DNA of 64,000 nt, from assembly GCA_009767595.1 (NCBI GenBank), contig VSDK01018351.1, positions 130,278 to 194,277 of the forward strand, given 5' to 3'. Position 1 is the first letter of the stretch. Every line of letters starts with the position of its first letter. This DNA is from Symbiodinium kawagutii. Lineage: Eukaryota; Sar; Dinophyceae; Suessiales; Symbiodiniaceae. Shown here in pieces: positions 31,435 through 42,576 of this stretch. A program made the translations under genes and the position numbers. The notes below the pieces were generated by a model. That model searched no databases, was not told where the DNA came from, and worked only from the letters and a program-made list of their open reading frames with translations.

Positions 31435-33300
31435 GCGAAACCTCAGAAACAGAATTTCTATTCCCTTGTGTTTTTCGAATTTCCGAAATTCAATTTGCTT
31501 GTGTTCTTTGAATATCTTTGAATCTTTGAACCCCCGAAATTCAATTCCTTGGTGTTCTTTGGATCCCCGAAATTCAATTCCCTTGTGTTCTTTGAATCTT
31601 TGAACCCCCGAAATTCAATTCCTTGGTGTTCTTTGGATCCCCGAAATTCAATTCCCTTGTGTTCTTTGAATCTTTGAACCCCCGAAATTCAATTCCTTGG
31701 TGTTCTTTGGATCCCCGAAATTCAATTCCCTTGTGTTCTTTGAATCTTTGAACCCCCGAAATTCAATTCCTTGGTGTTCTTTGGATCCCCGAAATTCAAT
31801 TCCCTTGTGTTCTTTGAATCTTTGAACCCCCGAAATTCAATTCCTTGGTGTTCTTTGGATCCCCGAAATTCAATTCCCTTGTGTTCTTTGAATCTTTGAA
31901 CCCCCGAAATTCAATTCCTTGGTGTTCTTTGGATCCCCGAAATTCAATTCCCTTGTGTTCTTTGAATCTTTGAACCCCCGAAATTCAATTCCTTGGTGTT
32001 CTTTGGATCCCCGAAATTCAATTCCCTTGTGTTCTTTGAATCTTTGAACCCCCGAAATTCAATTCCTTGGTGTTCTTTGGATCCCCGAAATTCAATTCCC
32101 TTGTGTTCTTTGAATCTTTGAACCCCCGAAATTCAATTCCTTGGTGTTCTTTGGATCCCCGAAATTCAATTCCCTTGTGTTCTTTGAATCTTTGAACCCC
32201 CGAAATTCAATTCCTTGGTGTTCTTTGGATCCCCGAAATTCAATTCCCTTGTGTTCTTTGAATCTTTGAACCCCCGAAATTCAATTCCTTGGTGTTCTTT
32301 GGATCCCCGAAATTCAATTCCCTTGTGTTCTTTGAATCTTTGAACCCCCGAAATTCAATTCCTTGGTGTTCTTTGGATCCCCGAAATTCAATTCCCTTGT
32401 GTTCTTTGAATCTTTGAACCCCCGAAATTCAATTCCTTGGTGTTCTTTGGATCCCCGAAATTCAATTCCCTTGTGTTCTTTGAATCTTTGAACCCCCGAA
32501 ATTCAATTCCTTGGTGTTCTTTGGATCCCCGAAATTCAATTCCCTTGTGTTCTTTGAACCTTTGAATCCCCGAAACTCAATTCCTTCGTGTTCTTTGAAT
32601 CCCTGAAATTCAATTCCTTTGTGTTTTGCGACCCCCCGAAATTCAATTCCTTGGTGTTCTTTGAATCTTTGAATCCCCGAAATTCAATTCCTTTGTGTTC
32701 TTTGAATCTCTGAATCCCCGAAATTCAATTCCTTGGTGTTCTTTGAATCTTTGAATCCCCGAAATTCAATTCCTTTGTGTTCTTTGGATCCCGGAAATTC
32801 AATTCCTTTGTGTTTTTCGAATCCCCAAAATTCAATTCCTTGGTGTTCTTTGAATCTTTGAATCCCCGAAATTCAATTCCCTTGTGTTCTTTGAACCTTT
32901 GAATCCCCCAAATTCAATTCCTTTATGTTCTTTGGATCCCTGAAATTCAACTCCTTTGTTTTTTTCCGAATCCCCAAAATTCAATTCCTCGGTGTTCTTT
33001 GAATCTTTGAATCCCCGAAATTCAATTCCCTTGTGTTCTTTGAACCTTTGAATCCCCGAAATTCACTTACCTTGTGTTTCTTGAATCTCCGAAATGCAGT
33101 TTCTTTTTTATGAATCTCCGAAATTCCTTGCCCTTGTGTTTTTTTAAATCCCGGAAAATTCAGTGCCCTTGTGCTTTTAAATCCCTGAAATTCAGTGCCC
33201 TTGTGCTTTTTGAAGCAGCAAACTTCAGCTCCCTTCTGTTTGTTGAATCCCGCAAATTCAGTTTCCTTGTTTTTTGCATCCCGAAATTCAGTTGAATTCC
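31435..33300. repeat. 74-bp satellite array with degenerate flanks
   Basis: GGATCCCCGAAATTCAATTC recurs at exact 74-bp steps from 31561 to 32523 (14 starts). Each 74-bp unit is two related subunits of 33 and 41 bp, both containing GAAATTCAATTCC and TTGTGTTCTTTG-like words. From 32560 to 33300, and briefly at the left edge, the units are shorter and diverged. Confidence 0.95.
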
Positions 33301-33595
33301 AAAAGCATGTGGAAACATCATGAAGGGACTGGACAGGCCCAGAAGTTTTGTAGCAGTGAACGTTTCCAAAGTCATTGACGAACTGAGACAAAAGTCACCT
33401 TGGAGTTCCCAATGGCCAAATGGGTGACCATAACCAGTTGGCAAATCGAGTGAACCACCCTGCCGGAACGCATTTTAGACCTTTGGTGTCTAAAGGAAGG
33501 AAGCCAAGAGCAGGGGTGAATCGAAACTCACTCGGAAAGTACCACCTATTACGAAGCAATTCTTACAATCTGCCAAGCAAACATTGCGGGATCAG

Positions 33596-33768
33596 CTCCG
33601 TGTTCCACGGTTCCAAGTGGCTGTCCCGTCAGCTGCAAGTCTGGAAGATGTGCTTCCAAGCCGCGAAGGAAACCTCCAGAAGGGGCGTAGCTGCGGATTG
33701 TGCACCGTTCAGTTGCGAAGTCAACCAGATTTCCATTTCCATTTCCAAGGCATTCCCAAGTCAACCAG
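33596..33768 (+). CDS. Exon of unknown protein
   Basis: 57 codons from a GCGGGATCAG acceptor to a strong CCAG|GTGAGC donor, GC-rich at third positions. Reads WLSRQLQVWKMCFQAAKETS and CEVNQISISISKAFPSQP. In phase 1 with the next exon at 34002. Confidence 0.6.
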
Positions 33769-34001
33769 GTGAGCCAAAAACAAACAACCTGCTGGCATAC
33801 CATATTATTACGGAGCATATATCACGCGGTTTCTGATCTTGTCACCACCCATCATCTCATCGTTAAGCGCTAGATGTATGCATATTGATGACTATTTGTA
33901 TCTATTTGTGGACTAGCCCACACCCAATTTGCATAGGATCCATGTAGAAATTCTCCATCATCAGAAGTTGTTCTTGTCATGCTGCCTTTCTTTGTTGCCA
34001 G

Positions 34002-34091
34002 CTGCACTGGCCACATTGCAGTCCATTGCACCTCTCTCCCAGCTGAGTTGGCCGTGCCTTCTACGAAATCGCAGGCGGCCAGCACTGCAGG
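34002..34091 (+). CDS. Exon of unknown protein
   Basis: Excellent acceptor (CTGCCTTTCTTTGTTGCCAG). In the phase set by the previous exon it reads ALATLQSIAPLSQLSWP and a basic RNRRRPALQ tail. GC donor (CAGG|GCTACC). A second frame is also open. Confidence 0.5.
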
Positions 34092-34415
34092 GCTACCCTG
34101 ACCAAGCTACACAGTTCAGCAGTTGGAGCTTTCAAACCATTGGAAGGAAACTATTTGCAATAAAACTCAAAAATAAATCTGAAATTTGATAAAGGATTTC
34201 CTCAAGCAGTCGAATGTGATTTTTGTTTCCTGGTTCCTGCCGACAGTGTAGAGGACACTTGCTGACAAGTGAGGCTGTAGTTGGGATGATCTTTCCTTGA
34301 AGCTTTCCAGCACAGGAACCATTATAGCCAACCTTAGAGTGCTCAAACCACGAGATCCACCGGGCCAATCATATCAATATTATGTGTTTAGCTATCCATT
34401 TGCAACAAAATGATA

Positions 34416-34478
34416 TATGTCTACCATGTCTACCATGTCTACCATGTCTACCATGTCAACCATGTCAACCATGTCTAC
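34416..34478. repeat. 9-bp tandem repeat (TACCATGTC)n
   Basis: Seven units of TACCATGTC/AACCATGTC. Confidence 0.9.
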
Positions 34479-34560
34479 TGTCGTCTCACGTCTGCCATCG
34501 TCTGCCTATGTTTTCCTCATCGTTTCCAATGCGCCTTCCAATGCCACTTGCGCACTTCAG

Positions 34561-34644
34561 GCACCGCCTTCTGCAGCTCTGGATCCGTTGCCAGGGCCCT
34601 GCCGCGGAAGCGCTGCAGGGACTCCTCCAAGCTCGACGGCCTCA
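34561..34644 (+). CDS. Exon of unknown protein
   Basis: Starts after CGCACTTCAG in the phase left by the exon at 34091. Reads FCSSGSVARALPRKRCRDSS then KLDGL with very GC-rich third positions. It may end at CTCA|GTAACG or run on to a TAG at about 34694. Confidence 0.5.
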
Positions 34645-34884
34645 GTAACGACAAGCAACGACACCACCAGGACCTCACCAGGAGCCCAACGTAGAGCCAC
34701 AACCGAGGCCGTCAAAGGTGGATGTTTCTCGGCCGGGATCCAGAGGATGATAAGGACGACAGTCCAAAAACCCTGGACTTGTGAATGTGCAAGTGATATT
34801 GTACCATATGCACTTGTGCCATCTTGTGCATGTACACATCACATCCCGGTGTCTCTCTCTCTCTCTCTTTGTTGACTCTCCAAG

Positions 34885-35005
34885 ACATTCTTCAACATCT
34901 TTGGACATTTTTGGATGACCTGAGGACCTGCTGTGCCACCAAAGTTGCTGTTGCACATCAGTCTCTGGCCTTGGTGTCCCGAGCCCGAAACTGGTACTTG
35001 GTACG
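34885..35005 (+). CDS. Exon of unknown protein
   Basis: Preceded by a (TC)n pyrimidine tract and CTCTCCAAG. Reads DILQHLWTFLDDLRTC then VAVAHQSLALVSRARNW. Donor ACG|GTCGCT or a GC donor slightly downstream. Likely the same gene as the exons at 33.6-34.6 kb. Confidence 0.5.
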
Positions 35006-35177
35006 GTCGCTAGGCTGCATGTTGGATCATGTTGCTTGGTTGAGAATAGCTATTGCTATCTGGTTATTGTGTTCCTTGGTACTGCTATTGTTGTAATAGC
35101 GAGAGTCTTCATGGCAATAGCAATTCACGAGAACATTGCAATTCTATTTGTGTTCGAAAAGGGGCGAGCAAGTTGGT

Positions 35178-35242
35178 TCATCAGTGATAATCAACAACCA
35201 TAACTAATGTTCATCAGTGATAATCGACAACCATACCTAATG
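35178..35242. repeat. 33-bp direct duplication
   Basis: TTCATCAGTGATAATCAACA then ACCATAACTAATG is repeated immediately with two changes. Confidence 0.8.
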
Positions 35243-35647
35243 GGCATGCATGAGCACTAGTATGCATGATTAACTATAAAGGGTTGGTGATAGCCAGCTA
35301 TCAACCAATTACTATCAATCAGTCATATTTCGATGTCTGCGAGAAACTAATCAACAGTGGTAACCAGCCCATAGCTACTGGTAAATACTGATTGCATCTA
35401 CATAGTCATACTATTGACCAATCGCTATCTATCTCTTAGTCAGGTCTACCGGTCTCTTATAGTTCTATCTCCATTCGATCATCACTAGATTATCATTAGA
35501 TCATCATTAGATCCTCCTTAGATCATCATTAGATCATGAGACCATCATTGAATCACTAGATTATCATTCACATCATCCTCATCATTTTCTACATATTTTT
35601 ACTGAACGAGTACTGGCAATCAGCTACAGCTCTTCACCAAGGCGCTG

Positions 35648-35730
35648 TGATCCTTCGGTGGCCGCTGTGCTGGGGCTGGTGGCAGTAGTCACCTGCAGAA
35701 GTCGCCAAAACCGCAGTGTTTGTTGATTCG
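35648..35730 (+). CDS. Possible exon with hydrophobic segment
   Basis: Reads CDPSVAAVLGLVAVVTCRSR then QNRSVC and stops at TGA; the hydrophobic core followed by arginines resembles a membrane anchor or plastid leader. A neighbouring frame (VAKTAVFVDSQQLHTNQW) is also open, so the frame is uncertain. Confidence 0.35.
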
Positions 35731-36469
35731 CAGCAGTTGCACACCAACCAGTGGCTCCTTGATGGCGAGTACTGGTCCATGATGACCAATCATGGATATT
35801 GGATAATCGAAATGATGGTGAGGGTCATAATTCGTTCAGGGTGCTCAGGACTTCGGGGCCAAAGGGTTGGAAAACATCCGAAGTTCCCATCTCACCTCAT
35901 CTGTCATAGGCGGCTCTACATACCTGGCCACAGCAGGTAGCACACTCAAAGTTCCAGAGGACATATGATGAGTAAATGATGTGAGACTGCTATGGATCTT
36001 ATTCTTCCAGCCATCTCCGGAGATCTCTTTCACCGTCGTTCGTTGATATGCCTATCACAGAATTCTTCTTAGCGCAGAAACATACTGCTTGCATACAAAG
36101 TTATGCCTCTATTTGGATATGCCCGTCACTTTTTTGAGTCTTGCGACCACGCAACATGCTTTGGTGTCTGAAGGGACAGCAACAGGTGTGTTCCAGGCGT
36201 TGGTAAACCAACATGCCGTCTTAAGAGTAGTCTCTATTGATTCACTGTGCTTGCCCGACAGTACTGCCTCTTACCCAATGCTTTGCACTGCATTTATATA
36301 CATGTCGGCACACATTCTTTGCTGGCTCAATTTCTTATTGCTTGAATCTACAGATATGAACAGCCTCTGATGTGGCAGTATCAACAAGGACCAACTTTAG
36401 CTCATTGATACGAAACTGTTGATATCAATTGATATGGTTGATATCCAGTGAAACCCTTAGCCTTCTGGG

Positions 36470-36640
36470 CTTATCAGTCCAAGTAGCGTTTGCACGTTCA
36501 CCATCTCATATGGGTCGGCAGTGCCATCGATGCAGCACCACATTCGATCCGTCGACTTCGGCGTCGCAGAGCGTCGCAGCTCAGGCGCGCCGATGTGACT
36601 TCAACAGCTGCGGATCTCTAAAGATCTCGACGTCGTGAAA
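36470..36640 (+). CDS. Coding island, frame unresolved
   Basis: One plus frame reads VCTFTISYGSAVPSMQHH, faintly like the FxxxYGSG region of aspartic proteases. A second reads CSTTFDPSTSASQSVAAQ, also reminiscent of that family. They cannot both be coding, and the resemblance is weak. Confidence 0.25.
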
Positions 36641-37221
36641 GGAGTCACAAGTGTCCAATGAGTCACATCGCGGGTGTAAGACATCTTCAAATATCTTCAG
36701 ATATCTTCAATATGTTCACAAGTGTATACAAGTGTCCGATCAGTTTCTACAGATTCAGGGTACACATGGGTACAGTGCATGAAACTGTCCAATTGCACTG
36801 TGTATAGCAGTATAGCGGTACATTGGCTGCGGTGTTCACACCCCTCCATGCCTCAGGTGAAGGAAGAGACCTGCGTCGATGGCTGAAACATCACCGAATT
36901 CTGGCAGGGTGAAATTCTGTTCAACAAAATAACAATATGATGATTAGCATTAATGTGCATTAATTATGTTCTCTACATCTCTAAAAAAGAGATGCTGATG
37001 ATGGTCAGTGGTTCATCTAGAGGCTGCGCAACACACCAAGCCTGATCAATACAGTGATCGCTTGGAAGTAAAGAATTCATAAGAATTCCTGCCCAAATTG
37101 TGCTGTGTAGCTCCAAAGAACCCAGGGCTTTATGATCCCAATCCCGGATAATATCCAAATTCTCCTATTGTTTCGATCACACACACGCACACACACCAGT
37201 TTTTGCCCTCTCTGTAACTTG

Positions 37222-37335
37222 ATGGATATGTGCTTCTTTTCTAAGCGCAAGCTGATTTCGCGGTCCAATGATGAGAACCCAACCGTGCAATCTGCAACTG
37301 TAGAGACTGCATCATCAAGCGATAGTGGCATATAG
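37222..37335 (+). CDS. Possible C-terminal tail exon
   Basis: After CTTCTTTTCTAAG, reads RKLISRSNDENPTVQSATVE then TASSSDSGI with a TAG stop; a hydrophilic serine-rich tail. Confidence 0.35.
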   Translation: MDMCFFSKRKLISRSNDENPTVQSATVETASSSDSGI

Positions 37336-37399
37336 TGACTGTGAATGACTAGTTTCACCACCCTGGAAATCGACCGACGGTTGGGCTTTGTCATGCTTT

Positions 37400-38030
37400 A
37401 TCCAATATCAATTCTAGAAGCTCGAGGAGAGCACATGTACACCATTTATGTATAGGTATGTATAGATTTATAGACAGCCCCCACTGGGCGGGGTCCCGCT
37501 TGACAACTTCCTGGTTATCAGAAAGGGGGAATTCACAAATCGAATCTCCGTCACTAATATACGCGCCCTAAGCTTGGCAGTTCATGAACAGCAAAACCCA
37601 TCACCATGACCTATCCACAACTAATTGCCCGTTATGCCAAGTATCCACCATTGGTTCTTAGTAACAATGGGCTTGTTTATATCTTGCAGATCACAACTCA
37701 CCCATGCTATAAGTTATGAAGCTAGCCCACTATCAAATCCCATTGCTCTCACAATGGCTAGTGATGCTAGTTAACCCACTGATGTACAATTTTATACTAG
37801 TTCTACCCCATATAACCCAGCAGTGATCTCTTTCCACTATCCCGGTCCTAAACGCAAGCAAATATCATATACTATCATTGCATCATATCATTCATCAATA
37901 AATTCCATATCCATCCATATCCATCCGCTCTTCTCACAAACTCTTACACCATCAGCTATCAGCTATTGTTTTCAACATCCAATTCCCTATCATCAATATC
38001 CATCAATCATGGAAATCCATCATCCATCAT
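37400..38030. other. No gene seen
   Basis: AT-rich with degenerate ATCCATATCCATC words at 37900-38035. Confidence 0.4.
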
Positions 38031-38038
38031 CCATATAT

Positions 38039-38115
38039 TATGGTGGTTTCTCAAAATAGGGAACCCCTTAAATGGATGATTTAGGGGTACCCCTATGGCT
38101 TGAGAAACCCCCATA
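38039..38115. mobile_element. MITE-like palindromic element, 77 bp
   Basis: Terminal inverted repeats TATGGTGGTTTCTCAA and (complement of the right end) TATGGGGGTTTCTCAA match at 15 of 16 bases, with further pairing AACCCC/GGGGT inside. A TA at each end suggests insertion at TA. No coding capacity. Confidence 0.65.
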
Positions 38116-38158
38116 TCCAAATCCCATCATTTCTTATCCATGTCCTGTTGCTTCTTCA

Positions 38159-38280
38159 GCACGGAGATCCTCTGACCTCCCCAGAGCTGGGATCGGCATC
38201 ACTGTCCTCTTTGGCCTGCACCAAAGGCGCTCAGCGGCACAATTTCTTCCATGGGAAACACCGCATTTTGCGAGCTGAAA
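38159..38280. other. Coding-like island, strand unresolved
   Basis: Strong plus acceptor (CCTGTTGCTTCTTCAG) followed by HGDPLTSPELGSASLSSLAC. The minus strand is also open for 62 codons (PKRTVMPIPALGRSEDLRAE). Confidence 0.35.
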
Positions 38281-38419
38281 AACACAGCTATCTACATCTA
38301 CAAATCTATCATCGTCCACCTACCCGAAACGAAGCTTTCCTGCGAGACTTCCTCCCACGACGGAAGTTGACAACTTCAGAACAAAGCTCTTTCGTGAGAA
38401 ACTTCCTCCAAAACTGTTG

Positions 38420-38740
38420 CTTTAGCTATCCTCAGCTCTTGCTATCCTTTGCTTTAGCTATCCTTTACTCTAGCTATCCTTTGCTTGAGCTATGATTTGC
38501 TTAAGCTATCCTTTGCTTTAACTTATGTTGCTTTCACTTTCCTTTGCTTGACCTTCCTTTGCTTTAACTATCCTTTGGTTTAGCTATTCTTTGCTTTAGC
38601 TACCTTTGCTCTAGCTAATCCGTTGCTTCAACTTCCTTTACTTTAACTTCCTCTGCTCTAGCTTTACCTTCCTTTGATACAGTAATTCCTTTGCACTTTA
38701 GCTTCCTTTGCTTTAGCTATCTTCCTTTGCCGATATAAAC
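38420..38740. repeat. Degenerate 16-18-bp repeat (CTTTGCTTTAGCTATC)n
   Basis: About eighteen imperfect units of CTTTGCTTTAGCTATC with drifting length. Confidence 0.8.
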
Positions 38741-38744
38741 ACTT

Positions 38745-39135
38745 GTAATGCAGAACTTCGGTCATCCAAACTTCCTTTGACCACTATTCCACTAATTGAT
38801 CAAATTTTGATAATCAATCGTGAGTGATTTGGTTGATAATGAACTTGTAGTTCATATTCACCAAACCACCAGTGGTCAATGATGATCGCCAATTTCAAGG
38901 GGACACATCAACCAGTAAGATTCCTTTTCAGGATCTTGTAGTTGATTTGGCTGTAAGCAGACTGCAATGAAATTATAGAACCATTCAACCAATACCTACC
39001 CTTTGGCTGGGGCATGCAAACGTTGAATTCCAGTATCAAATTGTCAGTCTCATCTCCAGTCAATCATTCGGCATTGACGTCGCTCTACAAACACCCCGAT
39101 GAGATGCACACGCCGGAATCCGAAAATCGAATCCG
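38745..39135. other. No gene seen
   Basis: Unique AT-rich DNA. Confidence 0.35.
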
Positions 39136-39400
39136 TCATTCAACCAACATCACATCGGATATGCTCCCTATCCAGTCAAAAATGGGAATACACCGGAACA
39201 GAATCAGAAAAACTAACGAAACAATCGGCGCTACGACAATTTCACCCGACCAGCCCGTTCCAATCAGCACCTCCAGCTCTCCCTGGCTGACCTTGCAAGC
39301 TGGTGACCCCCCACCATCATCCCTTGGTCCCTTCGTCCCCAAAGCTGCGCCCAAAACAACACATCTGGGGCCTCCCCAGAGGAGGCTCCATTGAATCCAC
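39136..39400 (-). CDS. Possible exon with a membrane segment
   Basis: The minus frame includes VVAPIVSLVFLILFRCIPIF, a plausible transmembrane helix, preceded by a GTGWSGE turn. The plus strand has an equally long open frame, so the call is tentative. Confidence 0.35.
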
Positions 39401-39639
39401 AAACTTCGCCTGGCGGCCACGTGAGAAGTCTGCGTCTGAACATAGGAATGATTCATCTATGTTCATCAGAATCATTCCCCCAAAAAATGCAAATTGCTCT
39501 GATCATTCTGATGTTTCTGGGCTTTAAATGTTGGTTTCATGGCTGCAGGATAAAATCAGTAAGCTCATTGGACACACAAAATATTTCAATGTGTTGTGAC
39601 TACACATGTGATCCATGAGGGTCGGATTTTGACCCCATG

Positions 39640-39828
39640 GCTGACCTACGTGCAAAACTAGACAAAAACAGGGTGTCATGGGCTGTCAATGTGAGAAAAC
39701 ACCGACAGGATGGAACAGAATCACCACTGGCTCCTTCCGAACCACTGAATTGGCCTGCGGTCGAGTGCAGGCACGGGATGGCAGTGCGAGTGCAGGCCAA
39801 GCCAAATGGGTTCTTTGGGTGCTCATGA
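39640..39828 (+). CDS. Possible exon, zinc-finger-like end
   Basis: Plus frame DLRAKLDKNRVSWAVNVRKH ending ECRHGMAVRVQAKPNGFFGC. The CxHGM..NGFFGC spacing is reminiscent of GRF or topoisomerase-type zinc fingers cut by an intron (weak). A second plus frame overlaps. Confidence 0.35.
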   Translation, partial: ADLRAKLDKNRVSWAVNVRKHRQDGTESPLAPSEPLNWPAVECRHGMAVRVQAKPNGFFGCS

Positions 39829-40052
39829 TATGGTGGACAATGAGAATCCGAAGAAAAATCTCTCGTGCTGCAGAAGGTGTTTCGCAAGAAGGTCTTTGCA
39901 GGGGATGGATTCAAAGCAAAGCAGCAAAGCGGGTGGGTAGAGTATATATTTGTCGGTCAAAATGCATGAAAAATCATTAAAACAAACCACAAGAAAGACA
40001 TGAACATGTTCAAGAGGAAGCCAGAAACCCAGTTATTCTGTTGCTTTCACAG

Positions 40053-40132
40053 GAAATTCCGTTCACTTGTTGGCTATGTCCCCGGAGCTGTTGCTGTGGC
40101 TGTTTGTGCCGTCGTTCTCGTTGCTCTCCTCG
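40053..40132 (+). CDS. Possible hydrophobic exon
   Basis: Strong acceptor (TCTGTTGCTTTCACAG). Two frames both give membrane-like segments (VGYVPGAVAVAVCAVVLVAL, or SPELLLWLFVPSFSLLSS), so the frame is open. Confidence 0.35.
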
Positions 40133-40254
40133 TTTGCAGTTCTTGTTGATCTGTGAGAACAGCCCACCGAGCTGCGGTTTCCCGACCAATTGCCGCAGGT
40201 TTATTCTGCTAGGTCAGGTGGCCATTCATCCCTTTTGCTGACCATGAACATCCA

Positions 40255-40430
40255 TTAACAAAGCATCAACTGACCATTAGACTACTGGTAGCGATTAACG
40301 AACATTGATCTTCATTGATCATCATTGATCATCATTCACCATAAGTAACCATCATCAATCATCATTCACCATAACTAACCATCATTAACCACCATTCACC
40401 ATCATTGATCATTCGTTTCAATTTTCAGGT
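40255..40430. repeat. Degenerate CATCATTGATCATCATTCAC repeat
   Basis: Imperfect CATCATTGAT / CATCATTCACCAT words. It forms the upstream side of the exon at 40428. Confidence 0.7.
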
Positions 40431-40555
40431 AGCCATTTGGTCGCCATGCGCCAACCATTCATTCGCCCGGCCTGGTGCCTCCGACCTCAGCACAACCCCA
40501 AGGGGGAAGTCCATGGGGATCACCGGTCACCACGACGAATCCCATGGAGTTAGCC
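40428..40555 (+). CDS. Possible exon of unknown protein
   Basis: After CGTTTCAATTTTCAG, reads SHLVAMRQPFIRPAWCLRPQ then HNPKGEVHGDHRSPRRIPWS with a TAG stop. Arg/Pro-rich; no family recognised. Confidence 0.4.
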
Positions 40556-40616
40556 ATTGACATCCATTGATCCATGTCATTAATTGACATCAATTGACTA
40601 TCAGCAATTTATCCAT

Positions 40617-40674
40617 GTCATTTCATGTCATTTCATGTCATTTCATGTCATTTCATGTCATTTCATGTCATATA
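40617..40674. repeat. 10-bp tandem repeat (TTTCATGTCA)n
   Basis: Five exact 10-bp units plus partial ends. Confidence 0.95.
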
Positions 40675-40879
40675 CTTGAATATAATTGAATGTAGAAAAA
40701 TGATGATTCATATTTTGTTAGAGGGTGAAATGATAAATCGAAGTTGTATACTTTTATTTAAGCTGTCAACTTTTCTGGTTTTTGAGGCGGGTAAACATAT
40801 CACTAGTGCAGCTCGGAGGGTGGTTTTGGGGGCTGTGAATTTTCCTTGTCATTTACATCATGAGAACCCGCTTAGAGGA

Positions 40880-41065
40880 CCTTGAAAAAGGTTTCAAAGG
40901 TTTCAACAAAGCAGTGGGACGATGCTTTTGACTCCATTGCAATTCCAAAAATCTATTGGTTGATTTGGCTGTCCGCAGCATGTGCGCTTTATATTCCCTG
41001 GGCACAAAGTGGGCGTAGAGGGATTTTGGCACCAAGAAAAAAGTGGAAAAGTGCCAGGTCCTGAA
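40880..41065 (+). CDS. Hypothetical open frame with membrane-like segment
   Basis: 60 codons including IYWLIWLSAACALYIPWAQ followed by a basic tail. Third positions are not GC-rich, unlike better exons here. Confidence 0.25.
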
Positions 41066-41762
41066 GTCAAGTGCTTGGGAAGGTTCTGCCTCAAACTAGT
41101 CTGCAACGAGATGTCCGCACTATGTGAGAACAAATCGGCAGTCATTCACAATTGAAACAGTTCTTATGGGCGGAACATGGCGAAACATTGTCCTTGGAAG
41201 GCTGCTAACTGCCTGTTTGAAGTCGCAATGGTGCTGGATTGGTTTATAAAGTGTCAATGATGCATACTAGATCTGTGTCCCCCTATGATTTCTGAAACAT
41301 GGATGCATGTAAGGGCATGATCCTGCAGATTCCTAAGCGACAAATTCCACCCTTTTCACCCCATTGTAGCATGAATAGAAAAGTCTTCACCTCCAAATGT
41401 GGGTGGTTTCTTTATAGCTGGATCTGCAACAACTTCCAAATTTTATATACGTCTGAAACTTGTATGAAGTAACACAACACCTGCATATCGATAACTTTTC
41501 GAGACTAACCTGGATCCCCAAGCGTCTGGAAACAGTCAGGGTTTTGCTTAGGCCCCAGGCGGTTACAACACATCTCAAGTTAACAACGAATAATTGGCCA
41601 AGGGTCAACAGCACATATCAGCAAGAATTGATAGTTGTGAACATCTCAGTCCCAGCACATTTTTGGCGCATTGTTCCACAGCTCTCTCTCTAATAAAACA
41701 AATTGTATCCCAGCATTCTGGTTTTTCTAATAATCTTTTTGAATTCACAAAATAATGATCTT

Positions 41763-41930
41763 CTAATCTTCCACAAGTAGTGGTACTTCAACAGGAATGA
41801 AGTCTGGTGTGGCCACACTGCTCTCAGCCCCAGACTCACATTCTCCCGGAGATGCAGGAAGCGGACCCGGCGGACGGCTTCCAGGAAAAGGCACACTCAG
41901 GGTGACCTTGTACACCAAATCGTGGCGTTG
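41763..41930 (-). CDS. C-terminal exon of unknown protein
   Basis: 55 codons plus TAG, after an ACCACGCATAG acceptor. Reads QRHDLVYKVTLSVPFPGSRP then a Pro/Glu/Ser-rich tail ending DFIPVEVPLLVED. Joins in phase 0 through a 216-bp GT-AG intron to the exon at 42147. Confidence 0.6.
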   Translation of the reverse strand, partial: QRHDLVYKVTLSVPFPGSRPPGPLPASPGECESGAESSVATPDFIPVEVPLLVED

Positions 41931-42146
41931 CTATGCGTGGTTGGCACTGCAGAGACCACCAAGAAGATCACCATCAACTGTTTACCGTTGACAACAGCAA
42001 GAATCACAACAATCATGACGATCAGAATAACAGCAGCAACAATCATGATAATAAACACCGAATCCAAGAAAAGTGAAGAGATTGGTTAGTCAAACAAAGT
42101 CCATAGTAAATGCGGTGCGACATGTTTTTTGAAATATTCTTGGCAC

Positions 42147-42221
42147 CTCAGTCCCAGCCCACGCCTGGCCCGGTGAGGACCCAGTGCTGGCAACCTTGTC
42201 CACAAACTCACCCGGGGAAGC
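42147..42221 (-). CDS. Penultimate exon of the 41.8-42.2 kb gene
   Basis: 25 codons ASPGEFVDKVASTGSSPGQA then WAGTE, between a GCGCATCAG acceptor and a GAG|GTGCCA donor. GC-rich third positions. Confidence 0.55.
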
Positions 42222-42576
42222 CTGATGCGCAACAAGTTGGGAATGGATAAAGCACGATGCGCAATATCGCGCAATATGAATGTTGACGCGCAATCTGACT
42301 GATGATAGAACATGTGAGAATGATAGCGAATTGTCATAAATATACACTCCACCTGCGCAGCGAAGACGCACTTTTTCGGGCACGGTTTAAAATTTAGGGT
42401 TTAGGAGGATGTGGTGGTTTGTGTTGAAGTTGATCTCTTCGTGCTGATGAATTGATAACTGATGTTGGTGATGACGTTAATGATGACGAGGACATACGTG
42501 TCCGTTAGCCATTGCAACACCTCTTCGGGTGCAGTCAAAACGCACTTCTCCGGGCAGCACATCTGGCTTGGTCGCA

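Noticed and set aside
31435-33391. CRISPR-like regular repeats or a repeat protein
   Set aside because: Units are head-to-tail with no unique spacers, and 74 is not a multiple of three so no frame is maintained.
36470-36640. Aspartic protease exon
   Set aside because: Two different frames each give a partial likeness; no catalytic DTG/DSG seen.
40429-40445. Relict dinoflagellate spliced leader (GTAGCCATTTGG)
   Set aside because: Only about ten bases match the CCGTAGCCATTTTGGCTCAAG leader; same for CCGTAGCCAT at 4712. Chance level.
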